NCBI GenBank assembly: GCA_016931015.1
Contig: JAFGFP010000136.1
Coordinates: forward strand, 1 to 5,410
Direction of reading: 5' to 3'
DNA from: Dehalococcoidales bacterium
GTDB taxonomy: Bacteria > Chloroflexota > Dehalococcoidia > Dehalococcoidales > UBA5760
DNA: 5,410 nt
The translations under genes and the position numbers were made by a program. The notes under the pieces are model-generated. The model was not told where the DNA came from, did no database searches, and saw nothing but the letters and a program-made list of their open reading frames with translations. Below, one piece after another: positions 1 through 5,410 of this stretch. Positions within the stretch are counted from its first letter, which is position 1, and each line of letters opens with the position of its first letter.

Positions 1-128
1 AGCAGAATCAGGCCCACCCACATCCGCCCCAGCCCGGTCTTCTCGGCGATAGCATCCCCGTAGCGGGCTAAACTCTTCCCGGAGAAGAGGATGATAGCCA
101 GGCAGGCGGCAAACTTCAACCAGACCAA
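1..128 (-). CDS. Sodium/calcium antiporter-like membrane protein, N-terminal fragment
   Basis: Partial gene that runs off the left edge; 42 codons are visible. The translation begins LVWLKFAACLAIILFSGKSL and continues with ARYGD, AIAEKTGLG and a second hydrophobic stretch, WVGLILL. A first transmembrane helix, a short loop with an AEKTGLG-like motif and then the next helix matches, from memory, the N-terminus of the calcium/cation antiporter (CaCA, YrbG-like) family. Members exchange Na+ or H+ for Ca2+ across the cytoplasmic membrane. The start is inferred to be TTG at 128-126: an in-frame TAA lies at 134-132, and GGAG at 141-138 sits 9 nt upstream. The gene is divergent from the large surface-protein gene. 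The diagnostic acidic repeats of the family lie outside the window, so another polytopic membrane protein cannot be excluded. Confidence 0.62.
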   Translation of the reverse strand, partial: MVWLKFAACLAIILFSGKSLARYGDAIAEKTGLGRMWVGLIL

Positions 129-226
129 GGCTTAAAACTCCATGATAAAACTCACTGAAAGCATACAATATCGAGGCTCAACCCGTAAAGCACGCCGCCA
201 GCCGGTCTCTACCCACGCTAGGGCTG
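129..226. other. Short divergent intergenic region, no clear promoter
   Basis: This gap of about 100 bp separates the leftward antiporter-like gene from the rightward surface-protein gene. The part at roughly 133-172 is AT-richer than its surroundings. A TACAAT at 164-169 could serve as a rightward -10, but no TTGACA-like -35 lies 16-18 bp upstream. A leftward TATCAT (147-142) has only a poor -35 at a short spacing. The promoters of both genes are therefore unresolved. Confidence 0.4.
138..141 (-). promoter_or_regulatory. Ribosome binding site supporting a TTG start
   Basis: On the minus strand GGAG lies 9 nt before the TTG at 128-126. The only nearby ATG (143-141) overlaps this GGAG and opens a frame that stops after three codons (ATG GAG TTT TAA). 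This favours TTG as the true start of the antiporter-like gene. Confidence 0.45.
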
Positions 227-3187
227 TTGACTCCAGTCTACGGCCAGGCTAAAATTTGCCACGTGGCAAAAGCAAGGTTTGCCAGCAGGCTTTTTTTGCT
301 GTTAAGTCTCGCTGGCATAATGACACCATTCAGCCCGGCACTTTCCGCCCCGGACGAGGTCAGTTGGGCACCGGTCGAGATACCCACCGAGGGCCCGTCG
401 GGTAACTGGGTGCTGGCCAGAAACTCGGACGTCCGGCACCTGACCGTGGCCGCCGACGGCGCTCTCTACGCCTACGCCGCCCCCTCCGGCACCAGCCGCA
501 CACTGTTTAAGTCCGAGGATGAGGGGCATAGCTGGTTCAGCACGGGTAACGTCACCGACGAGATAGTCGATATTGCCGCCGACCCCGAGGACGGCGACAC
601 CGTCTGCTACGCCACCTCGTCCCGCGTCTATAAGTCCAGCGACGGCGGCATTAGCTTCACCGAGCTCCCCCCGAATCCGGGCGGGGCGGGCAGCAACAAC
701 ATCACGATTACGGCGATAGACATCGCCCGGCGGGCCGGGCACCATATCATAGCCGCCGGCACCAGGGACGCCGATAGCTCGCAATACGGCGGCATCTATC
801 TCCTTGATGACGAAGCGCCGTCTCCCGCCTGGACGAACACCGGTCTCGGTAGCTACGACGTCTACAGCCTGACCCTGTCACCAAACTTCACCGACGACGA
901 GGTAATCACCGCCGCCGTGAGCGACGAAGCCGGCTCCTATGTGGCCTATAACTACGGCTCTCCCGGCGACTGGAATACGGTCGAGCTACTCGATACCGCC
1001 AGCGCCAGCTTTACCATCACCGGGGCCGCCGACCCCGGCCTTACCGCCGACTTCAGCGCGCCGTACCCGCTCTTTATCGGGGTAGCCGGCGGCGACGGCG
1101 GTATCTACGAAGTAGACGAAAGCCACGCCCAGCGCCTCAGCGGAATCGACGCCGATATTATCAGCCTGGACCTAGCCGGCGGGGCGGGGACACCCAGGCT
1201 CGTCGCCGGAGAAAGAGACAGCGGCGGGGTGTGGTACTCCAGCGACGGGGGCGCCAGCTGGGATACGGCGGCTAAAGCCCCCTCCGGCGACGGCCCCACC
1301 CACGTAGTCATAGCCGAGGACTTTTTAAGCAACGGCCGGGCCTACGCTGCCACCAGCGGCCACGAGAGCGCCGTCTCCGTTACCAGCGACGGCGGCGCTA
1401 CCTGGAACCAGACCGGCCTTATCGATACCACCATGAGCACCATCCTCGACCTGGCGCCATCCCCCGAATACCACCGGGACGAGACCCTGTTTCTGCTCAC
1501 CTGGGGGGGAGAACACAGCCTGTGGCGGAGCCTAAACGGCGGCAGCGACTGGGAGAGGGTATTCGTAAGCTCGCTTCCCGGCGTGGACATTCTGAGCCTG
1601 GTCTCCCTGTCCCCCGGCTACGGCGACGGGAGCCGGGTGGTCTTTTTAGCCGGAGCCGGTAACGGCAGCCCGGCACTCTGGAAGTCGTCCGATAACGGTC
1701 AGCATTTCCACTACCGGGGAGACGCCCCCGGAAACATCGACGCCTGGGCGGTGGTTAACGACGATACCCTATTTCTCGCCGGCTACGACGGCGCTAGCGG
1801 GCTAATCTACCTCACCACTAACGGCGGGCAGAGCTACACGGCCGGAACCGAGGTCGGCAGCAACCCCCTATACTCGATAGCCCTGTCGCCCGATTACGGG
1901 TCGGACGAGACCATCCTGGCGGGTAACACCAACGGCTGGGTCTACCGCTCCACCAACCGCGGCGTCTCCTTCGCGCCGCTGCCTGCAGACGCCGCCCTGC
2001 CCCCACTCAACGGCTCGGTGGCGGTTGCCTTAGACACGGACACCGCCTACGCCGCCAGCGACACCCCGGGCCAGGGTATCTACCGCTTTAGCACCGGCGA
2101 GAGCACGGACTGGGAAGAGATAGCCAGCCCGGCGGGGGCCAGGTTCGGACAGCTAGTCGTCTCCGCCGAGGGCGCCCTCTACGCCGCTAACCTTAAGGGC
2201 GACGGCGGCCTGGAGCGCTGCCTCAACCCCGGCGCTACGGCGCCGGACTTCGAGACCGTTAACCAGTGGCTTGAGGCCGGCGCCACCCTGAACAAGCTGC
2301 GGCTCGGGGACGGCCGGCTGTGGGCGATAGACACCACCAACGTCAGCCTGGTGACCCTAGTCGACAGCCTGGCGGCGCCGGTTACCCTCAGTTCCCCGGA
2401 TGACCGGGAGCGAGGGGTGGGCACCCTGCGCGGCGACAGCGTGAGAAACGTCGAGCTCGACTGGGAAGTATTGAGCGGGGCCACGAAATACGAGTGGCGG
2501 CTTAACGATGACGACGACCTGGACGAGGCCAGCGTTTTATTCGAGGGCAGTACCGGGGCCAGCGCAAAGGAGCTACCCGACCTAGCGCCGGCTACCCGGT
2601 ACTACTGGCGGGTGCGGGCCAGCGAGCCCCTCTTAAGCCGGTGGTCGGAGGTATGGTCGTTCACCACCGCCGAGGCCGGCGAGGTTAAGGCCCCCGAGCT
2701 GGTAAGCCCCGAGGACGGGGCCAGCGGGGTAGACGTGAGGCCGGGGTTTCAGTGGCGTGCCGTTGCCGAAGCCGAAGGCTATGAGCTGGTCGTCTCCAGT
2801 GAAGACTCAGGCCACGACCCGGTGATACTGAAGACCGACGACTACTGCCTCTCCGATACCGACTGGGAGTGCAACATAAGCCTGGAGTACGATACCGCTT
2901 ATTACTGGAAGGTAAGGGCCGTTACCCCGGCAGGCCGTAGCGATTGGAGCAAGCTGGCGACCTTCACCACGATACCGGAGCCCGTTTCGCCGCCGGGCGA
3001 GGTTGCCTCGCCCGGAACGCCGGTGCCACCGGAGGCAGCGGAATCTCCTCCCAAGAGCCCGCCACCCGCCCTATCAAACACCCCCACCTGGACGGAGTAC
3101 GCCCTGGGAGCCCTGATTACCAGCCTGGTGACACTCTCGGTGGTGGTAGTGCTTCTGTTAAGAAAGTTGAGGCGGCGTCCGCCCTAA
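227..3187 (+). CDS. Exported, C-terminally anchored Asp-box beta-propeller protein with two FnIII-like domains
   Basis: This encodes a large surface protein of 986 residues when read from TTG 227. A signal peptide is visible: basic KARFASR, a hydrophobic core FLLLSLAGI, and likely cleavage after SPALSA near residue 41. Eight Asp-box motifs (S-x-D/N-x-G-x-x-W/F/Y) lie near residues 95, 136, 338, 386, 435, 487, 530 and 574. Degenerate copies near 191, 240, 292 and 618 suggest about 12-14 propeller blades. Two fibronectin-III-like domains follow (about 717-815 and 823-916), each ending in YYWRVRA- or YYWKVRA-like and FTT motifs; the second has a close cysteine pair, C874 and C882. A proline-rich linker (about 917-952), a transmembrane helix (about 957-978) and the tail RKLRRRPP complete it. 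The likely role is binding or scaffolding at the cell surface; the ligand is unknown. No sialidase catalytic signature is visible. The start is uncertain: neither TTG 227 nor GTG 263 has a good ribosome binding site, and GTG 263 gives a more typical signal peptide. Confidence 0.88.
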   Translation: MTPVYGQAKICHVAKARFASRLFLLLSLAGIMTPFSPALSAPDEVSWAPVEIPTEGPSGNWVLARNSDVRHLTVAADGALYAYAAPSGTSRTLFKSEDEGHSWFSTGNVTDEIVDIAADPEDGDTVCYATSSRVYKSSDGGISFTELPPNPGGAGSNNITITAIDIARRAGHHIIAAGTRDADSSQYGGIYLLDDEAPSPAWTNTGLGSYDVYSLTLSPNFTDDEVITAAVSDEAGSYVAYNYGSPGDWNTVELLDTASASFTITGAADPGLTADFSAPYPLFIGVAGGDGGIYEVDESHAQRLSGIDADIISLDLAGGAGTPRLVAGERDSGGVWYSSDGGASWDTAAKAPSGDGPTHVVIAEDFLSNGRAYAATSGHESAVSVTSDGGATWNQTGLIDTTMSTILDLAPSPEYHRDETLFLLTWGGEHSLWRSLNGGSDWERVFVSSLPGVDILSLVSLSPGYGDGSRVVFLAGAGNGSPALWKSSDNGQHFHYRGDAPGNIDAWAVVNDDTLFLAGYDGASGLIYLTTNGGQSYTAGTEVGSNPLYSIALSPDYGSDETILAGNTNGWVYRSTNRGVSFAPLPADAALPPLNGSVAVALDTDTAYAASDTPGQGIYRFSTGESTDWEEIASPAGARFGQLVVSAEGALYAANLKGDGGLERCLNPGATAPDFETVNQWLEAGATLNKLRLGDGRLWAIDTTNVSLVTLVDSLAAPVTLSSPDDRERGVGTLRGDSVRNVELDWEVLSGATKYEWRLNDDDDLDEASVLFEGSTGASAKELPDLAPATRYYWRVRASEPLLSRWSEVWSFTTAEAGEVKAPELVSPEDGASGVDVRPGFQWRAVAEAEGYELVVSSEDSGHDPVILKTDDYCLSDTDWECNISLEYDTAYYWKVRAVTPAGRSDWSKLATFTTIPEPVSPPGEVASPGTPVPPEAAESPPKSPPPALSNTPTWTEYALGALITSLVTLSVVVVLLLRKLRRRPP

Positions 3188-3213
3188 CCGAGGCACATCA
3201 GGAGATACACCGC

Positions 3214-3250
3214 GAAATCCAGCCTCGGGCCGGATCGAGGGGAAATCCAG
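3214..3250. repeat. 9-bp direct repeat flanking a small hairpin in the convergent gap
   Basis: GAAATCCAG occurs at 3214-3222 and again at 3242-3250. Between the copies, CCTCG (3223-3227) can pair with CGAGG (3236-3240) around an 8-nt loop. The gap separates two convergent genes, so a bidirectional terminator would be expected here. The stem is only 5 bp, there is no T-tract on the plus strand and only a TTT on the minus strand. A strong intrinsic terminator is therefore not supported. Confidence 0.35.
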
Positions 3251-3258
3251 GTGTAAAA

Positions 3259-3891
3259 TCAGTAGTCCAGCAGGCAGACCTGGGTAGTTAGGGGCAGGTT
3301 CGACTTGTTCAGGGACAGCTTGGGCTGGGAGGTAACCTGCTCGACCCCCATCTCGGTGAGGAACCGGCTCACCGGCTCAAGTTCACGGCTCACGGCCTGG
3401 GTCTGGTAGTGCATGGGAATCACTACCTTGGGCTCAAGCCGCCTCGCTATCTCGGCGGCTACGGGGGCAGCGATGGTGGACACGCCGCCGACCGGCACCA
3501 TCAGGATATCGACGTTGCCCAGCTCTTCGATTTGCTCGGTGGTAAGCATGTGCCCCAGGTCTCCCAGGTGACACAGCGTCACCTCGTCTACCTCCATGAG
3601 ATAAATGGTGTTCTTACCCCGCTGACTGCCGCCCTCGGCATCGTGAAAGGTGGGGATACCGATAATCAAAAGGCCGCTTATCTCGTACTCGCCGGGGCCG
3701 CTAACCACCTTCGGCTCGCCGCCGACACCCTCGGCGTAGGCGTGCCCCGGGTGCTGGTGGCTCACCGTGACGACCTGGGCCTTGAGTTTACCCAGGGAAT
3801 AGCCTAAATCGGGGGCATAAGGGTCGGTGACCAGCACCGCCTGACTTCCCTTAATCCGGAAACAAGAGTGACCTAACCAGTTAATCTCCAT
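3259..3891 (-). CDS. Metallo-beta-lactamase-fold metal-dependent hydrolase (UlaG/UPF0173-like, COG2220 type)
   Basis: A complete cytoplasmic protein of 210 residues with no signal peptide or membrane segment. Family landmarks appear in order: WLGHSCFRI (about 5-13), TDPY (22-25), the metal motif SHQHPGH (44-50), SGPGEYEI (64-71), a histidine in TFHD (81-84), HLGDLGH (108-114), VPVGG (132-136) and IPMHY (158-162). The histidines and D111 are candidate ligands of a one- or two-metal centre. The canonical HxHxDH aspartate is replaced by glycine (G49). This fits the small beta-lactamase-superfamily hydrolases related to UlaG; the substrate cannot be told from sequence. The gene stands alone, convergent with the surface-protein gene and divergent from the E1 alpha gene. 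The ATG at 3891-3889 is preceded only by a weak GAG, but a well-placed promoter lies just upstream. Confidence 0.87.
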   Translation of the reverse strand: MEINWLGHSCFRIKGSQAVLVTDPYAPDLGYSLGKLKAQVVTVSHQHPGHAYAEGVGGEPKVVSGPGEYEISGLLIIGIPTFHDAEGGSQRGKNTIYLMEVDEVTLCHLGDLGHMLTTEQIEELGNVDILMVPVGGVSTIAAPVAAEIARRLEPKVVIPMHYQTQAVSRELEPVSRFLTEMGVEQVTSQPKLSLNKSNLPLTTQVCLLDY

Positions 3892-3914
3892 AGTTCTCAG
3901 GCTCTAGCCAACTA

Positions 3915-3944
3915 AATATAGCATCAGGAGGCCTGCTCAGTCAA
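3915..3944 (-). promoter_or_regulatory. Sigma70-type promoter of the metallo-hydrolase gene
   Basis: On the minus strand, TTGACT (3944-3939) is followed after 18 bp by TATATT (3920-3915). TGC directly precedes the -10, giving an extended -10 (TGn). Transcription would start near 3908, leaving a leader of about 17 nt before the ATG at 3891. Confidence 0.6.
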
Positions 3945-4018
3945 TCCACGGCCCGGGGCAAATCTCTCACTAACTACTCCTTAAAATTCGCACCAAAAAA
4001 TAGTAAATGCGACCGAGA

Positions 4019-4052
4019 TATTATGTATTGACGTAGATTATTATGTATTGAC
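4019..4052 (+). repeat. Tandem 14-bp direct repeat, 20-bp period, candidate operator
   Basis: TATTATGTATTGAC occurs without mismatch at 4019-4032 and 4039-4052, with 6 bp between the copies. The 20-bp period is about two helical turns, which puts both copies on the same face of the DNA. The second copy contains most of the -35 box (TTGAC of TTGACT) of the E1 alpha promoter. The first copy carries TTGACG but has no -10 at a suitable distance, so it is probably not a second promoter. Binding by a regulator is an inference. Confidence 0.55.
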
Positions 4053-4076
4053 TTGACCGATGCGGCGACATAGAAT
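4048..4076 (+). promoter_or_regulatory. Sigma70-type promoter of the 2-oxoacid dehydrogenase operon
   Basis: TTGACT (4048-4053) and TAGAAT (4071-4076) are separated by an ideal 17 bp, and each differs from consensus at one base. The predicted start near 4083 leaves a leader of about 20 nt. That leader carries the strong ribosome binding site AAAGGAGG (4091-4098), 4 nt before the ATG. The upstream DNA is AT-rich. Confidence 0.7.
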
Positions 4077-4102
4077 AAACCAAAACTACGAAAGGAGGCC
4101 CT

Positions 4103-5059
4103 ATGACGATTGCGAAGGAAAAGCTAATCTGGATGTATCGAACCATGGAGCGCCACCGCGAGTTTGAGGAAGGGGTGGCCGAACAGTTCGACGAGGGCCA
4201 TGTCCCCGGCTTCGTTCACCTAAGCCAGGGGCAGGAGGCGATTGCCGCCGGGGCCATGGCGGCCATCAACGAAGACGACTACATCATTACCACCCACCGC
4301 GGACACGGTGAGCTACTGGCCAAGGGCGGCAAACCGAACGAAATGATGGCGGAGCTGTACGGCAAGAAGACGGGGGTGATGAAGGGAAAGGGCGGCTCGA
4401 TGCACTTTGCCGACCCGTCAATCGGCGATATCGGCGCCGACGGCATCCTGGGCACGGGCCCGGTCATGTCGTGCGGCGTGGGACTAACCTCCAAACTGAA
4501 GAAGAACGGGCGGGTGACGGTCTGCTTCTTCGGGGACGGCCAGACGAATACCGGCCGCTTCCACGAAGCGCTGAACCTGGCCTCCGCCTGGAAGCTGCCG
4601 GTGGTCTATTTATGTGAAAACAATACTTATGGTGAAAGCACCTACATCTACGACATTGTGAACATAACGAAATTAACCGACCGGGCACTCAGCTACAACA
4701 TCCCGAGCATCGAAATCGACGGTAACGACGTAATCGCGGTTTACGAGGCGGTGACCGAGGCCGCCGCCCGGGCCAGAAAAGGAGAAGGCCCGACCTTTAT
4801 CGAGGCCAAGACCTGCCGCTGGCGCGGCCACTACGAAGGGGACACTCAGACCTACCGCACCGAAAAGGAAATCGCGGATTGTAAGAAGAAAGACCCCATT
4901 GTCCGCTTCCGGAAGGACCTGATTGCCCGCGGCGTAATGACCGAGGCCGAAGCGGACAAGATTCATAAGGAAGCCGTAGAGGAGATAGTCCAGGCGGTTA
5001 AATTCGCCGAGGAAAGCCCCTGGCCGGAGCCTGCGGAAATCTACACGGATATTTACTAA
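4103..5059 (+). CDS. acoA: Thiamine-diphosphate-dependent 2-oxoacid dehydrogenase E1 alpha subunit, acetoin dehydrogenase type
   Basis: A complete subunit of 318 residues, typical length for the family. It pairs with E1 beta to bind thiamine diphosphate and Mg2+, cleave its 2-oxo substrate (or acetoin) and pass the acyl group to lipoyl-E2. Visible motifs are the THRGHGE active-site segment (64-70), GKGGSMHF (95-102), the thiamine-diphosphate motif from GDG (144-146) to ENN (172-174), and RGHYEGDTQTYR (241-252). The last resembles acetoin dehydrogenase alpha subunits more than classical pyruvate dehydrogenase, so acoA is used as the nearest subtype; the physiological substrate could still be pyruvate or a branched-chain 2-oxoacid. 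GDG is followed by QTNTG rather than the usual A-x-N-x-G. The ATG has a strong AAAGGAGG site 4 nt upstream and a good promoter. It is the first gene of an operon with E1 beta. Confidence 0.93.
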   Translation: MTIAKEKLIWMYRTMERHREFEEGVAEQFDEGHVPGFVHLSQGQEAIAAGAMAAINEDDYIITTHRGHGELLAKGGKPNEMMAELYGKKTGVMKGKGGSMHFADPSIGDIGADGILGTGPVMSCGVGLTSKLKKNGRVTVCFFGDGQTNTGRFHEALNLASAWKLPVVYLCENNTYGESTYIYDIVNITKLTDRALSYNIPSIEIDGNDVIAVYEAVTEAAARARKGEGPTFIEAKTCRWRGHYEGDTQTYRTEKEIADCKKKDPIVRFRKDLIARGVMTEAEADKIHKEAVEEIVQAVKFAEESPWPEPAEIYTDIY

Positions 5060-5071
5060 ACGCTGGAGGTA

Positions 5072-5410
5072 ATGATGAGAGAAATCACCTTTCTCAAGGC
5101 AATAAACGAAGCCGTCGATGAGGAGTTGGGACGAGACCCGAACGTGATTCTCCTGGGAGAGGATATCAGGATTTGGGGAGGCCCCCTCGGTGAGTACGGC
5201 GGGTTGTACGATAAATACGGCGATGACCGCGTCTTCGATACCCCCATCTCCGAAACGGCCATCATGGGTACCGCCATCGGCTCGGCGGCCACGGGGATGA
5301 GACCCATCGCCAACATTATGTTCAGTGAGTTCCTGGGGATATGCTTCTCGGAGATTCTTAATATCCTCGCCAAACTGCGCTACATGACCGGTGGTAAGGT
5401 ATCGTTACCG
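5072..5410 (+). CDS. acoB: 2-oxoacid dehydrogenase E1 beta subunit, N-terminal part, acetoin dehydrogenase type
   Basis: A partial gene: 113 codons are visible and the frame is open to the right edge. It begins MMREITFLKAINEAVDEELG and shows LLGEDI (27-32), RVFDTPISE (53-61), MFSEFLGICF (83-92) and KLRYMTGGK (101-109). E61 in PISE matches the conserved glutamate that activates thiamine diphosphate in E1 beta subunits. The WGGPLG segment and F-x-G-x-C-F followed by RYM-x-GGK resemble AcoB more than PdhB. It starts 12 bp after the E1 alpha stop, so the two are co-transcribed. GGAGG (5065-5069) precedes two consecutive ATGs at 5072 and 5075; the second has the more usual 5-nt spacing, so the protein may be one residue shorter. 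E2 and E3 genes probably follow. Confidence 0.92.
   Translation, partial: MMREITFLKAINEAVDEELGRDPNVILLGEDIRIWGGPLGEYGGLYDKYGDDRVFDTPISETAIMGTAIGSAATGMRPIANIMFSEFLGICFSEILNILAKLRYMTGGKVSLP

Noticed and set aside
164..169. TACAAT as the -10 of a promoter for the surface-protein gene
   Set aside because: No -35-like hexamer lies 16-18 bp upstream; those positions read around CATGAT/ATGATA.
302..784. Minus-strand open frame of 160 codons opposite the surface-protein gene
   Set aside because: It lies fully antisense to a gene with clear signal peptide and propeller repeats. Its translation is Gly/Ala/Val-rich without recognisable motifs, as expected from the reverse frame of GC-rich DNA.
227..3187. 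Sialidase or other glycosidase activity for the Asp-box protein
   Set aside because: Asp-boxes occur in many non-enzymatic propellers. No N-terminal RIP-type arginine motif or other sialidase catalytic signature could be seen.
2944..3291. Plus-strand open frame of 115 codons overlapping the end of the surface-protein gene and the convergent gap
   Set aside because: It is out of frame with the well-supported anchor region, crosses into the 3' end of the opposing hydrolase gene, and has no ribosome binding site or recognisable protein features.
3409..3807. Plus-strand open frame of 132 codons opposite the metallo-hydrolase gene
   Set aside because: The minus strand carries all conserved metallo-hydrolase motifs; this frame is their antisense shadow.
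4028..4056. Second promoter using the upstream TTGACG at 4028-4033
   Set aside because: The sequence 17 bp downstream (ACTTGA) is not -10-like, so the upstream copy is better read as part of a repeat.
5056..5373. Minus-strand open frame of 105 codons opposite E1 beta
   Set aside because: The plus strand encodes unmistakable E1 beta motifs with a good ribosome binding site, so the reverse frame is incidental.

Overview
The window looks like ordinary chromosomal DNA from a GC-rich bacterium. The best guess is an uncultured Chloroflexota, perhaps a Dehalococcoidia-like lineage. This rests on a remembered resemblance of the large Asp-box surface protein, the antiporter fragment and the small metallo-hydrolase to proteins of that group, and no search was possible. 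Promoters and ribosome binding sites are standard bacterial types. I saw no rRNA or tRNA gene, CRISPR array, insertion sequence or phage gene.

Layout: (1) Positions 1-128, minus strand: the N-terminal 42 codons of a membrane protein resembling sodium/calcium antiporters, starting at TTG and running off the left edge. (2) Positions 227-3187, plus strand: a 986-residue exported protein with a signal peptide, a long run of Asp-box (BNR-like) beta-propeller repeats, two fibronectin-III-like domains, a proline-rich stalk and a C-terminal membrane anchor. (3) Positions 3188-3258: a short convergent gap with a weak hairpin flanked by a 9-bp direct repeat. (4) Positions 3259-3891, minus strand: a 210-residue metallo-beta-lactamase-fold hydrolase (UlaG/UPF0173-like). 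(5) Positions 3892-4102: a divergent regulatory region with one good sigma70-type promoter for each flanking gene and a 14-bp direct repeat with 20-bp period over the -35 region of the rightward promoter. (6) Positions 4103-5410, plus strand: the start of a 2-oxoacid dehydrogenase operon, with a complete E1 alpha gene and, 12 bp later, the first 113 codons of E1 beta.

E1 alpha and beta form one thiamine-diphosphate-dependent enzyme. Their motifs resemble the acetoin dehydrogenase (AcoA/AcoB) type more than classical pyruvate dehydrogenase, so E2 and E3 genes are expected beyond the right edge. The surface protein and the hydrolase have no evident functional link to this operon. The least ordinary elements are the architecture of the surface protein and the tandem repeat in the E1 promoter. 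I found no convincing new multi-gene system.
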